Positions 1-13,170 of a stretch of DNA of 64,000 nt are shown one piece after another; the stretch's first letter is position 1, and each line of letters begins with the position of its first letter. This DNA is from Argopecten irradians (Eukaryota > Mollusca > Bivalvia > Pectinida > Pectinidae). Below the pieces are notes generated by a model. It did not search any database. It had not been told where the DNA came from and was given only the letters and a program-made list of their open reading frames with translations. The stretch is from contig NC_091142.1 of assembly GCF_041381155.1 (NCBI RefSeq), forward strand, positions 22,468,362-22,532,361. Reading direction: 5' to 3'. The position numbers were made by a program, and so were the translations under genes.

Positions 1-2244
1 ATGATATAGGTCTAAGGCGTCGTAGGGTCAGCTGCATATTGTATGCGAATCACGTAATTTTTATATGTTTGTCATTTCAATTTCAGTTATCCTGTTTCCC
101 TGCTTACAGATTGCGGCCAATACGAATCATAATAGTTCTTGACTTTTGTCAACAGATCAAATGGTTATATAATCTATCCAACGATAATTTTTTTATTGCC
201 GATGACCTCTAATTGTTGTCATTTCATTTTTTCACATAACCAGCATGAAACGTTATTCAGCGAGTAAAAGACAGTATATTGATATTTCCATAAGTGTTTC
301 CTCAAGTTAGATTGTTCAGGAAATATCCTGTTATGATGAAAGAGAACACTGGAAATCACATTAACTTACTTCAGTATTTACCATGCACGATTCGCCCATC
401 GGGTACGATATTGGTATGTCAGCAAATATACATGCCTTTTATGTAAATAATGCATTTTATTTTGTGAATAGGAACGTTGCATAATCGGTTCTCTCCTTCG
501 TCATCAACATATAAGAAATCACTCCAATTTGCTTTCTAGAACAGGCGGCTTCAGGGGACTAACATCAATGTTTTCTAATAACACAAGAATGTAGAAGCGA
601 CCACTCCGGGAAGGATTTATCTTCTCACCAATAATGTCACCTAACTCTTCTTTCTTCTCTATTTAGGTATTTTAAAGCCCCATTGCGTTATTGCGAAAAT
701 AAACGTAAATAAACATCGTTATAAAGTAAATTGTGCTTAAATGATAGTGCAGATATCCTTATAAAAATATCTGCTAATGAAAAATTGTCACCTTGTTCAT
801 GTTTTGAAAAAATTAAAACAAAAACAAAAATCAGAAAACCCCTCGTATCAAAGGGGGATGTCTGACTATTGTTAACGTACCTATTCCTCACTAGAAAGAT
901 ACCAAATGAAAAAGTTTTTATAAGGATTTATTAAAAATTGTCTCACTTTATTTGTGCATCTTAGCAAAATCATAATGGAACTTTTAAGATTATGCTCGTT
1001 ACGTTACATGACACTATTTGTAATGTTTCGGGGATATTCTGAAACATTTCATCAAACACATAACAGATTTAAGTCCTCGTTTGTAACGACCCACTTAACA
1101 ACTATATTCATATCAAATTAAATATTCTGATATCCTCAAATAGATCCCGTTGTCATCTGTAAGTGTCTTTCCGTTTTTGGTTTTAATACATTAAGTGAGG
1201 ATAACATTTGTCCTATATGCCAATGACCTAACCAAAACAACCTTGGCGTTTTTCGTTACATTTTAAACTTTGCTGGGCTACAATGTACTTTCATTAAAAT
1301 CATTAATAATTAATATACATTTGTAATTTTATTTTTATATAAATCGATGTCATCTCTACTGTAGCATTCAGTCCTAACACATATTAAGAAAATAATAAGT
1401 GGAAAATGTACCGGTAAATGAATCACTGAATTTCCCGTCGTGTACTTTGATATAATCATTTTGTGAAATATATCATACGAAAATAACCCCAGAAGTTTAC
1501 GATTTTTTAAGTAATATATTTATTGTAATCGTTCTCCCCTTCCCCTTATTTCCATCGATGTGGCGAGTGAAAGCTGATATCAAAACAATGATCAGTAGAG
1601 ATGTATTAAGTTTATTTATCGATGATTCTTGTCAAGGTGTAAATTTGAATTAAAATGTCGATCGTTATATTTCGTTCCAACTATAGGAACTAATACCAAA
1701 AAACAACTACGTTTTGTGAATATGTGTAGTTATCAACAACAACTAATTCATTAAACATGTGTGTTATGTGACTATTATCGTTGAACACTATATGTACGAT
1801 TTAAGGACCAGACGTATTTTACATGTTTGCTTGGTTATATATGATTCACGTCCCACCTATTGCAAATATGGTCATTTAAAGGGAAGCTACACTATAGTAC
1901 ATATACATATAGTAGCCACTATTGAAATTTTACTATCCAATTACGTGTCGATTTAACTAGCATTGGGTCACCTAGTACACACTGACATTTACCACAGATT
2001 TAATTTATTAACAAAGAAATCAAATACATTTGTTATATTTTATTTAGAGGACAAAACTATGATTAAGTGTATAATTCTGGTTTCACAGTTTCAGACGTTA
2101 AGGCTAAAATCCCTAGTAAGAAAATGCATTGTTATACTTGAATCCTATTACAAAGATCAAAAAGTTAACTAACATTCATATAACATAATATGTAAATTTA
2201 ACTGATACAGACCAGATACACAGTCCTTTTAGAACCACACATAG
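1..2244. other. Intergenic, no gene recognised
   Basis: AT-rich sequence on both strands. Open frames are short, lack splice context and resemble no protein family I know. No tandem repeat, terminal inverted repeat or RNA gene was seen. Confidence 0.6.
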
Positions 2245-2700
2245 CATATAAATCATCGAATTTTAACAACAAACATTCTTTTACATAAAATGGGAATAAA
2301 ACAAGACCCGTCCTGCAATTTTTGTAAAACTCACCTGGAAACTATTGAACATCTGTTTTGGGAATGTGATAAAGTTCATGATTTAATGAGGGAATTTAAA
2401 CATGAGCTTACAGCCATGAATATTGAAGTTAACTGGGTAAAACAGGATTTCATTTTGGGAATATTTACCTTCTGTGATGCTGACTTAATTATAGACAATC
2501 TTATTTTACTTATTATTAAAGAATACATATTTAAAACGAAATGTTTAGAAAATGAAATCAGCTTAACAAGCTTAAAAAACCATATACGCTTCGAACTAAT
2601 ATCACATAAATTTTTAATAAAAAACATAAAGTGTATTGAAATAGCATTGATTTGCAAAGTAAATTGGAAAAATGGTTTCATTTATAATTTGTTTATGTAA
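2245..2700 (+). pseudogene. C-terminal fragment of a non-LTR retrotransposon (LINE) ORF2
   Basis: The frame is open from an in-frame TAG just before 2245 to the stop at 2698-2700. It reads RILTTNILLHKMG and then a zinc-knuckle: DPSCNFCK with a CxxC pair, followed by ETIEHLFWEC, in which His and Cys complete the site. This C-x2-C...H-x4-C arrangement after a Leu-rich helix is typical of the zf-RVT region behind the reverse transcriptase domain of many LINEs. No catalytic reverse-transcriptase motif (the YxDD box) is present, so this is a 5'-truncated remnant and not a working gene. The ATG at 2290 is internal to the original protein. The LINE clade cannot be fixed from this fragment. Confidence 0.7.
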
Positions 2701-3311
2701 CTTATATATAATTTATATATTGCATCTGATCTTAAACTATGATACGATTACAAAAATAGTAACTAGTTATTTATCAATGCTGTAGTATCTCATAGCAATA
2801 ATTCAGTCTCAGGCTTGCTCCCCCCCGGTCCTTTCCCCATGTAATAATATTTTTGTTTCATGTCTTTATGTATGTATATGCATATGGGTGAGTGAGGGTA
2901 TGTGTGTTTGTGTACATGTATAAATGTATGTGTACATGTCATGCGCGGGAATATTTATGCATGAATAGGTAGATATTATGTATGTAACTATACTGTTTAT
3001 ATATATGTATGTAAGTTCGATAGTGTGTACGTGAGGGTGTGTGCTTGTATACTAGGTATAAAACCAAAGTTCAATGCGGTTATACATTTCGCAATTCCTT
3101 TATTTAAAAACAAGTTTCTACATAATTCCACCTCTACTTAAACTGTAATAGAAAGTTAAATGCTCAACTTTAGATCTATTGAATTAATTATGATCTATAT
3201 TCTGTATGATATATACATGTACATTTATAGGTATGCATGCATGTAAAGATATGCAAGTTAATGTTTTGTATTGTCTTGTATTGTTTATTATAATAAAAAT
3301 TGAATAAAAAA
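2245..3311 (+). mobile_element. 5'-truncated LINE insertion with 3' tail
   Basis: The ORF2 remnant is followed by about 600 bp of non-coding, TG- and TA-rich sequence. It ends in repeated TTGTATTG, then TTATAATAAAAATTG and a short A-rich tail at about 3290-3311. Truncation at the 5' end, a coding C terminus and an A-rich 3' end fit target-primed reverse transcription. Clear target-site duplications were not found. Confidence 0.55.
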
Positions 3312-4875
3312 AGATACACATTCGAAATCAATTACAGATGATGACGTCACACAAAGGAAAATGTAGTCCAATCAGAGACCTCACAGCGTTTACACCACGT
3401 GTGTTATCAACCTTCATGCCATAAACAATATATTTTTTATCAACAGATGCAATGTTTATTTAAAGTTGAATAACATATAGAAAATAGAAACTAGAAATAG
3501 ACGTTACACAAGGAGCGGCTGTTTATATCTAGATTTCGGTTTAATAATATTTTCACATTTTCATAAAATACTAACGGGACACAAGCAAAAACTTTCAACG
3601 GAACTCACTAAAGTTCATCGTGCACGGTCTTTGGAGGAAGAAGCTTGCGCGTGGGATATCCACTTTTAGCCGATAGAAATTTTAATTAAGATAAATGCAT
3701 ATTTGCCGACATATACGTGCACAAGTATGCAAATTAGGTGAATAGATATTGTCATCAACTAATATTCAAACTTTCTAAATTGATGAATAAACAAACGACG
3801 TTTTAAACTAAAATGTTAATAATTGCTTGAACAATATACATTGTATTACATGTCGGACTACATACGGGATGCCTACATTTGCGGCATGGTGCCATCTACA
3901 TCGCGCCAAATAAACATCAAACCATCGTTTTCAAGTTCAAGTACGGTAAAGCTTCGGTAAATCTAACAAACGCATCGGTAGATCCTTCCATGACCTGACA
4001 TAACCCTGACTTATCGTGGTTCCTGCCAATTTCGTGCCACGGATGGAAATATGATGCACACGACATCACGAGACAGGAAACTAAAAAAATGGTGCGATAA
4101 ACGTTTACCGTGTCAGCCAATCAGCATGCATATCATGTGTTCTTTTTGTCAATCAACAGCGAGAAAAATTAAACGGTCAGAGAGTTGAACAACATCCATC
4201 TATTTTGTAAGGAATTAAGTTTACCAATGTATAATCCCTAACCTTTTAAACAAGTTATGGGGTGTACAGGTCATTAAAATAATCCTTTAATTAAATGAGT
4301 TCATGCGACATTAGATGTTATCACCTTTAAGATCTGCCCTGTTGAATGTTACAGCACAAAGCGTGCAGCATTGTGCACAAAAATCATTCAGTGATATTAA
4401 AATTTCTGTAGGGTATTCGATAAGAGTTGAAATAATGCTACGATATCATGATAAAGTCACGTAACAATTTGACGCTTGTGAATTACTTAATTAGAAAAAT
4501 TAATTTTTAATTCACATTTTCATGTGAGACATTGTTATATATGATAAGCACGTTTCTATCAAACCCGTTAACAGCTAAGCTGGACAAGGTTTTCCCAAAA
4601 CAATCGATACCTGAACTCGGTCATGAATAGGGCAATTTTGAAGGCTCTTTTACGAGTTATGCACCTAAATGCTAGGTACTCTATATAACATTTAATCGTC
4701 TCAATAAATTGAAGATAAACGTAACAACTAAATAAGCATATGATCGTCGTAATGAATTGAAAAGTGACATCAAACAATGTAAGGCATAATCTAATAAAAC
4801 AGTGAATCACCATAATGAATGTAAGAGTGATATACAAACAACGATGTATAAACATCGTAGTCGATGCCGTTACAC
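3312..4875. other. Intergenic, no gene recognised
   Basis: AT-rich unique sequence. Small open frames on the minus strand (3917-4120 and 4568-4855) have no recognisable motif and no splice or polyadenylation context. Confidence 0.55.
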
Positions 4876-5085
4876 ATTTGGCCTTAAGTTGACCGTTCGG
4901 CCCTAAAGGAAGGACCTGGGTTCAGTCATCTGTCAATGACTCACACTAGTCTATGTAAAAATGGTAGTTTCTGGTCTTGTTGAACGTTCGATTTGCCTGT
5001 TGTCAGTATAATGTAACTGGATGAGGTATGCATGTTTGATGTCTTCCGCGCCATGATTCAGTGGGATAGTGCTACAATTGTATGC
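4876..5085 (+). repeat. Diverged copy of the CAAA-tailed interspersed repeat
   Basis: The run TTGGCCTTAAGTTGACCGTT matches the internal part of the repeat seen near 61.5 kb. TTGTCAGTATAATGT and TGTCTTCCGCG match its later part. The middle is deleted and the tail is missing, so this is an old, broken copy. It lies in the orientation opposite to the copy at 5130. Confidence 0.55.
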
Positions 5086-5129
5086 AAAGGACGAAAGGTC
5101 ATTTGTAACAATAAGACACGACACGAATA

Positions 5130-5490
5130 TTTGTTTGTTTGTTTGTTTGTTTGATTAATTAACGTCCTATTAACAGCTATGGTCATGTAAGGACGGCCTC
5201 TCATGTATGCGGTGTGTTGCGTGTATGTTGTGCTGGATGCATGTTTTTGGGAGACTGCGGTATATTCATGTTGTGTCTTCTTGTATAGTGGAACTATTGC
5301 CCTTTTTATAGTGCTATATCACTGAAACATGCCACCGAAGACACCAAGCAACACACCCCACCCGGTCACATTATACTGACAACGGGCGAACTAGTAGACC
5401 AACTCCCGAAAAGCTGAGCGCTAAGCAGGAGCAGAAATTACCACTTTTTAGGCTTTGGTGTGCCTCGGCCAGGGAACAGAATCCAGATCC
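5130..5490 (-). repeat. CAAA-tailed interspersed repeat (SINE-like)
   Basis: On the minus strand the element ends in GACGTTAATTAATC followed by a CAAA run, seen on the plus strand as TTTG repeated from 5130. Shared blocks with the copies at 59.7, 61.6, 62.1 and 63.4 kb include TATAGTGCTATATCACTGAA, CACATTATACTGACAACG and GCTAAGCAGGAGCAGAAA. The tail and the variable 5' truncation point to retroposition. The B-box-like GGGTTCTATCCC in the longest copies hints at tRNA ancestry, but a full Pol III promoter was not demonstrated. Confidence 0.7.
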
Positions 5491-6042
5491 TACCTCGTTT
5501 GGTTATTTTTATCCGACATATTACAACTAGACTATGACGATAGCCATATGTTAATACTAGACCTCAACTTCTCGCTCGCGAGATCGATACCCCTGTGTTG
5601 CAATGGTCAAATATTGACCAACATGGCGGTAATTCCTAACGTGTCCTTAAATGACCTTTGTCAAAACACACCAAATCACTGCTGATCGTTAACTGCTAAT
5701 ATTTTGCGACAAAACTTTATTATGTTATTCATTTCCTGAATATTGTCGGTATATTTTCATGTGTTAACGAGACATATTGCTTAATTTCTAGTGCAATCTT
5801 AATGAAAAAGACCACTGATATAACACATTGGTCACCTAGCTAGCTACTATCCAAAACTAATCATATTGTTGTAATTACTCTGCCCTCATTCTAAACATCA
5901 CAATTAGTATACCTACCGATGCTTTTGCGTTAAACAGACTACATATCACACCATTAGTCCATACTGTAAATGTAAGCGTAAATATAGGTGTTAAGTAACT
6001 ACCTCAAATTTCTCAAAAATGCGCACTATAATCTAAGTAGAT
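5491..6042. other. No feature seen
   Basis: Short unique spacer between two repeat insertions. A 76-codon open frame at 5455-5685 starts inside the repeat and is not considered a gene. Confidence 0.5.
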
Positions 6043-6054
6043 ACCTAGCTCGAT

Positions 6055-6241
6055 GTCCCGACATATTATCACAAGCCCTCCACCTCTGGGATGTGGGTTC
6101 GAATCCCATGTGGGGCAGTTGCCAGGTACTGACCGTTGGCCGGTGGTTTTTCTCAAGGTACTCCGGCTTTCCTCCACCAACAAACCTGGCACATCCTTAC
6201 ATGACCCTGGCTGTTAATATGACATAAAACTAAACACAAAA
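6055..6241 (+). mobile_element. 5'-truncated tRNA-derived SINE with 12-bp target duplication
   Basis: It contains the B box GGGTTCGAATCCC and a central block with CTCCGGCTTTCCTCCACC that also occurs in the full-length copy at 40132. The A-box end is missing and the copy starts just downstream of it. The direct repeat ACCTAGCTCGAT flanks it at 6043-6054 and 6242-6253, which fixes both ends. The 3' end is ATAAAACTAAACACAAAA. Without the A box this copy should not be transcribed by Pol III on its own. Confidence 0.85.
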
Positions 6242-6253
6242 ACCTAGCTCGAT

Positions 6254-6720
6254 TCGGTGTCATCTTCCATTACGTAGTCCTTATCCTTACTTCATCCTTT
6301 ACCTACATTCTACATGCTTAATTTTATCATGGTAGGGGCTCAGAACGGAAGTCGATTTCGTGTATATTTTAGTTTACTTGGTAAAATGTATTATTTTTTG
6401 GTTTGGCGCTTTCCAATTATTTCTTGGATGAAGATTTTTTAGAATTTTTCAGTGTTCATGTTTCCATTGAAACCACGCAAAAACGACAGTTTCTATACAC
6501 CAAAATTACCATGTTGTACAATAATTTGACACATGACTCAGTTTGTCACCACATATACTTAAATTAATCACGTAACATCACGGTACGATGTTTCCGTCAT
6601 CCTCGGTAGGAATTATAGTTATTGATAACTTTAATTGGTGTTCCCATTGTGAGGATAATGAGGCCGTTTGGTGTGCGTTACACGGTGTCAATATAATTCC
6701 ATGAGAGTGTAATACTGTAA
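6254..6720. other. No feature seen
   Basis: Unique AT-rich spacer. Nothing recognisable on either strand. Confidence 0.5.
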
Positions 6721-7050
6721 TATGTTGTGCTGGGTGTATGTTTTTGGGAGACTGCGGTATATTCATGTTGTGTTTTCTTGTATAGTGGAACTGTTGCCCT
6801 ATTTATAGTGCTATATCACTGAAACATGCCACCGGAGACACCAAGCAACACATCCCACCCGGTCACATTATACTGACAACAGGCGAACCAGTCGTCCCAC
6901 TCCCTGTATGAGCAGGAGCAGAAACTACCCCTTTTATATACTTTGGTGTGCCTCGGCCGGGGAACAGAATCCAGCCGCAGTCTCCCAAAAACATGCATTA
7001 CACACGCAACACACCACACACATGGGGCCGTCCTTAAATGGTGGTTAATA
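6721..7050. repeat. Fold-back pair of CAAA-tailed repeat fragments
   Basis: 6721-6975 carries the repeat in minus orientation (GGGAGACTGCGGTATATTCA through CCGGGGAACAGAATCCAG). It then switches directly to the opposite orientation at about 6976 (GCAGTCTCCCAAAAACATGC) until about 7050. The two parts can pair over GGGAGACTGCGG and its complement. This suggests an inversion, or insertion of one copy into another. Confidence 0.6.
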
Positions 7051-9127
7051 TGACATTAAAATAATCACACAAACTATCATTGTTAAGTTAGTGTATTTGC
7101 CACAAAATCAAGTTCGAATATTGGTAAAAACTGAAGTATTCTTTTTAATCAACTGTGCAATAGTCATTTAATAATAGCTTTTACTTACCCATTCTAGTGA
7201 CTTGATTTGGAATCTTACCTTTGTTCTTCATTCGACAAAACTTTCTTCTCCCTAATGTCTCCTTTGACTTAACTCGTTCGCCCCTTTGAGGAATTCGGTA
7301 AACCTGGAATAATGTCCCCTGGCAGGTTGTTTCTGCCGAGGTTGAAGTAGAAAGTTCGTGTTCTTTTTTTATTAAGCTCTATTTGATTTAGCTAGTGGAA
7401 AGTTTGTGTGGAAGCAGCGTTCTTTTCACGATTACACTATGCTCCTTTTTATTCGGTGTCATAATCATTTGAGATCAGAAAATTGTGTTCGCGATATATA
7501 TCACTGAGGGAACACAGCTCATCTTGGTTGCTGGACTACACGTGCTCGATGGTCTTTGCTCTTCGTGAACAACATAAAACAAATGTAGCAAAATAACAGA
7601 CGAAGTGTCAAATGACTGGTATTATAACCGCGTCGTGGTATCTACTGACTGAAAGACTACAGTTTTACAGTTCTGTTCACTGCACTTAAGGTCCTAACCA
7701 GCTGTGACTATTATGTCATAAACACGTGAAATGAAACTATTATACAATTCTAGTTCATTGTTATAGTTTAGGAATATGTTTTAGACAGACCATAGACCAT
7801 AGACAATATTAGTTAATAATATCTAAAGGATATTCAGACATGGACCGCGAAAAGTGGGTTTTGGTGATGGTGTGAATATTGCCCATCTGGTGCCTGCAGT
7901 GATCTCATAGATGAAAACTCTTCTATAATTGGGTATATACCTTGATGTAGCAAAATACCTGATTGATATAAATAAGAACATGAAGACAGTCTTACATTTA
8001 GCATATAAAGGGAGTTGCTTGCACACGAAGTGTGATTAAAAACCTGCAAAAAGTTATTTAATATATATAAATATGTCATAGTTAATCTCTGTATGCAATA
8101 TTATTTATTAAATCCAATTGATGGTTTATGTAAATATTTAACATATATAGCAAGAATCAGAATGTCATCATGATAAAGAAATAGTAAATGGTCTCTTTAA
8201 TAATATGATGTATTAACAAGATTTGTTTTTTATACAGTTGTATCCATGGTTTTATAGCAACCAGGACAATCACAAACATGCCGCAGAATACATTGTATGG
8301 AATCATTTATCAAAAGGCCAATTCCTTTTTCTTTTTCATGTTATACTGCGAAAACTATAAGACAACGTCTCTAGTCTTATATTAGCATGTCTTATCCACT
8401 AGGTTGTGTCCAAACTAGGTTACAATTGGGAGACGTATGAAAGATAATAAACAAGGTGCCATGCGTAGGTAGTTATTTTCTCCTCGGTACTCTGCACTTC
8501 CTCCCCTTTCAAATTATGGCACTTTTTAAACGACATAATTTTCGATAGTTCGTAAAACAATATCAAACCATATTGAGACATCGGTTACTTTCTCTCGATG
8601 ATATAATGAACATACATTTAAAACAAATTCACAACTCTCAAAACTTGACTCGCAGTATTTAATTTTGTATAATTGTTTGTTTGTGTTGACAACTAAGGTA
8701 ATTTAGGACAAACTACGTCAACTCATGCAACAGTAAATTATAATACAAGTGTAGTAAGATACATTTATGAATTTCATTTTCAAGTCTAGCTACCGTGTGA
8801 TAAAATATCTTCCCATCCATAATGGTTGGTCATTAATTATAAACAATAAGATGAAAATGGACACTTGTTAATCCTACGACAGACAGATCACGTGATCAGA
8901 TGTCTGATGAGATAAGCCAGAAGCTGACTATAAGATAGCTGGAGTTTCTACTTTCTATTTAGATATTGCAAATAATATTCAACGTTTCAATATATGTGAA
9001 CCCTTTCTATGCAAATCAGTCATTAAAGACCACTGAAAACGGGACAGGAGACAGATGGGTACTTTCGTGCAAACCAGTCAGTCATTACAACAGACCTGCT
9101 ATTGATTTTTTAGTGCGAGTGTACTCG
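7051..9127. other. Intergenic, no gene recognised
   Basis: AT-rich unique sequence. Overlapping short minus-strand frames at 7823-8079 have no recognisable domain. No long repeat was seen. Confidence 0.5.
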
Positions 9128-9133
9128 TACTGT

Positions 9134-10605
9134 TATGGCACGCCGTTTTGTTATAAAATACACATAATACTTAAGGTCAAATCTTTTGACCTTAAGGGCA
9201 AAAAATGTTTTTTGCCATTATGTACATTTCACCTTAAGGGCAAAAGATTTGACCTTAAGGTCAAACAACTTTTTTGCCCTTAAGGTCAAATCTTTTGCCC
9301 TTAAGGTTAAATGTACATAATGGCAAATAATTAATCTGTAGAAGTCACTATGCTATTCATACTACTAATCACATAATGGACTTGTTCACATACTGAACAA
9401 CATGAAACACCTAGGGAAATGAAATTTTAAGTCCTTTAAAAGTTGAAAAAAAACAATGAAAACACCAAACAACTGATGAAAATTGAAAATCCCATAAAAT
9501 AATTTAACAAAATTGTTTTCAAAATTGTTCATTTATTGACACTAGAAGTCTATCTAGTTATAATTCATTTGTATTGCTACAATTATAATAAAAAAGTTGT
9601 AACTTTACATGTATATTCAAGAAATCTTTAGCCCTTGCTTAAGGTCAAATAACCTTAAGTTAATAGATCCTTTGCCCTTAAGGTAAATAAATCTTTTGCC
9701 CTTAAGGTCAATGAATCTTTTGGCCTTAAGGTCAAAAACTTTTTTAACCTTAAGGTAAATAAATCTTTTGCCCTTAAAGTCATAAAAATCTTTTGCCCTT
9801 AAGGTCAAAAAACCTTTTTAACCTTAAGGTAAATAATATTTTGCCCTTAAGGTCAAAAAAATCTTTTTCCCTTAAGGTCAAAAAAATCTTTTTCCCTTAA
9901 GGTCAAAAAAATCTTTTGCCCTTAAGGTCAAAAAACTTTTTTAACCTTAAGGTAAATAAATATTTTGCCCTTAAGGTCAAAAAACTTTTTGGACTATTTT
10001 ATACTTTAGACGATAATAAAAATTTTACCATTCCCCTTCAAAAAATGAAAAATACTACAAGATTCTTGAATTATTGAAACATTGAAACCTCATTGTCCAT
10101 CGCTGATACTGTTTATTGAAGAAACACCTGATCTCAAAATGACTCTTCTACCCCTTAATGAAATGAATACTAATTCTGAACAACAAACAATTGGATGATT
10201 CCATTCCCAGTAAGTGGTATATCAACAATAAGGACATCACACATAATGACAAAAAATATTTTTTGACGTTAAGGTCAAAAGATTTGACGTTAAGGTCAAA
10301 AGATTTGCCATTATGTAAAGATTTATTTACAACAACTTAAGGTTAAAAAATATGGACATAATGTCAAATAAACGCTTTTGCCATTATGTTTCCTATCCGA
10401 TTTTTTAACCTTATGGGAAAAAGTTTTGACCTTAAGGGCAAATGTTTTTGCCATTATGTACAGTTTCAACGTTTTAGCCCTTAAGGTCAAAAGATTTAAC
10501 CTTAAGGTAAAAAGATTTGACCTTAACGGCAAATCTTTTTACCTTAAGGGCAAAAGATTTGACCTTAAGTATTATATGTATTTTATGACAAAACGGCGTG
10601 CCATA
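9134..10605. mobile_element. Palindrome-rich fold-back DNA element with TIRs and 6-bp target duplication
   Basis: The left end reads TATGGCACGCCGTTTTGT. The right end is its reverse complement, and the match continues for about 45 bp with few mismatches (TATAAAATACA, AATACTTAAGGTCAAA). The direct repeat TACTGT flanks the element at 9128-9133 and 10606-10611. The interior is built from dozens of copies of the palindrome ACCTTAAGGT joined by AAATCTTTTG spacers, densest at 9620-9990. A related ACATAATG motif occurs in both arms. No transposase frame is present, so the element is non-autonomous. The superfamily is unknown: neither the 6-bp duplication nor the TATGGC terminus matches a family I can name. 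Confidence 0.8.
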
Positions 10606-10611
10606 TACTGT

Positions 10612-12836
10612 CGGGTGTAGAGTGTGTGTACATCCCCTATATGGGCAGATTCCAACTGCGCACGCGATACCGGAAGTTAGTGTCTTATAGCGTTTAATAG
10701 ATTTCGCCATGATTAAGTGACACCAAACTTTCAAAAACATATATTGAGATATACTCGTCAGCGATAATCTACTATACATTAACAACAATGGCATTTCACA
10801 GTGCTAAACGCATATGTTCATACAAACTCTTGCATCGGTCACAATATTCTAAGCATCTGATCGACTTTGGAAACCTCCGGTTTAGACAATAAAAAAAGTG
10901 ACGAAACGGATAACTTTTAGTACCGGCCACATATTTAATCTATTTCACATCATCATAGGTCCTAGCTTAGGTGTACATGTACGTACGTTGAACTATCACT
11001 TACTAAACCCTGTGACGATTTGCTGCTGTTTTAATTACTATTTATAAGATTACACAGCTTTGCGTGAGAGAAACAGAATAAAAAAATTCACATACTTTTA
11101 TGACATTTAAAGTTCTGATGAAGTAAAGGAAAGTATTTATTACAATGCACCAAGGGCGTAAACCATCTCCTTGCAATATTCCCAAGGATAATGAGCGAAA
11201 ATACTACGTAACCTGTTGCAGAGGATGATTTCATAGCGGAAATTAAGGTTAGGAAGTATTTAGCGAGCACTTAATGTCTAACAGACAAATTTCTAGTTTA
11301 TAAACATTTTATAGACCTGATTAATGTATAAATATATTTCAATGATTTGTATTTGTTTTGTTTTTGTTATATTTTAGAATGTTTGGATAGGGCTTTCAAA
11401 TACAATGGGAAATTCCGGTACAACATATGCAACAAAATCAACCCATTTAATTTAATACTAATTGAAAATGCTAGATAATAAATGTTCTCCTAGGAAGACA
11501 GTCATTGTGTGATTACTGATCATGACATGGCCTAGAATTATCGGTATGAAATTCATTTCAGACCATGTGCTTACTTTCACAACACATTTCTCGCCAGTAA
11601 GTCGTATGTTACATTGCCGTGTAACCATTTTTGACGAATTAATAACTGTTGGCACAGAATTATACTCGGGAGCGTTTTGTACTATATGTAGCTTCAAAAT
11701 TGTTAAACTTTCAATATCATTTCTTTTATTGATAAACACATATACCTGCTGATATATGAAAAGTACTAATCGTAAAGATCGTACATTTAAAATTGCACAT
11801 ACTTTGACACGTTTTAATAATATAACAATACTAAATATTTTATTTGGCCTACAATATCTTTTATGATTCGTGGCTATAAAAGAAACACACACTTTAATTT
11901 GCAAATGATCTATTTGTGCACATGACGCTCACGACAAACATAATTTTAGTCTACGATAGGCGTAAACTGCCGTTGAAACTTCTATCCTTAAGTCGGCAAC
12001 CATATCTATACCACAAACGTTACGACCGCTATAAAACTCTATATGATGTCCTATATAAACAGTTCATAGCTTGGGTTTTAGTAAGGTAATGCCACAAATC
12101 TCCCGATGTCTTTCAAATGATGGCTGAATACCTAAAACGTGGAGGCCACAAAGTATATATGACGTTCTAGTTATTCTCTTTATATATAATATTATATATG
12201 ATGACCTTTAAGTCCCAAGTCCCAGACTGTGTCGAGCTAGGACACTGAACGCCTATACGTAGGTGTGAAAAATTGTTTTTTTTAATGGAAGATCTAGTAT
12301 TTCCGTTAAAAAACTTATTGTCCGCGATTACGGACATGCGGTAATTTTTTAAGCAATTTTGAAGTTTTCCGCTTATACCATCACTTGATATTTTAACATG
12401 CAGTCCTTCTTCCACACACGACGATGTAGTTTAACGCCCTAGAAATATCACAGAAACCAAGACAAGTCAACAGCAGTTTTTCTAGATTTCCACATAAATC
12501 ATGATATATTCAATAATTTGATGTACAGTAGAACTAGCTGAAAATCGCATGGATATTGCCACTATTCTTTGTATTTTCTATGCGTTAAACATGCATTTCA
12601 GATAATCATGAATAGCAGTGTCCTCTCATATTTGATGTGCATCAATTTATAAAGTCCAAATTATAAAAGCGCAATTTATATATTTATCATATTAACATTG
12701 TCTAGGTCAATTTCTCTTGTTTCGTCATTCTATGTTAGAAGAAAGCTTTTAATAAGTTGTAGAAACTTTTGGCTGATCCTTTTATCTTTTGTATTGCAAT
12801 AAACTATGTTAAACTGAAACTTAGAGAAAAGCATTT
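10612..12836. other. Intergenic, no gene recognised
   Basis: Unique sequence. Overlapping open frames on both strands at about 11458-11904 have no motif or coding signature that I trust. Confidence 0.5.
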
Positions 12837-13170
12837 CACAATCCCCTGTGATAGGTATGTATGTAGTGGAGAAGAAAAACATGTCACAATCCCCTGTGAT
12901 ATGTATTTTTGTAGCGGTGAAGAAAAACATGCCACAATCCCTGTGATAGGCATGTTTGTTGTGGTGAAAAAAACATGTCACAATTCCCTGTGATAGGTAT
13001 GTTTATAGTGGTGAAGAAAAACATGTCACAATCCCCTGTGATAGGTATGTTTATAGTAGTGAAGACAAACCCATAGCATGTCTCAATATTTTCTCAGTGC
13101 ATTGTGGACGATCCTTTTCACAATTCTCTGTGATAAATTTATATGCTTTGTAGAAGACAATATCATGATA
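12837..13170 (+). repeat. Minisatellite, about 48-bp unit
   Basis: Five good copies, and a degenerate one at about 13119, of a unit beginning CACAATCCCCTGTGATAGGT and ending GTGAAGAAAAACATGT. Copies differ by point changes and 1-2 bp indels. Open frames across the array are by-products of the periodicity. Confidence 0.8.

Noticed and set aside
2376..2681. Minus-strand 101-codon frame opposite the LINE remnant
   Set aside because: It is antisense to a recognisable zf-RVT region and has no motif of its own.
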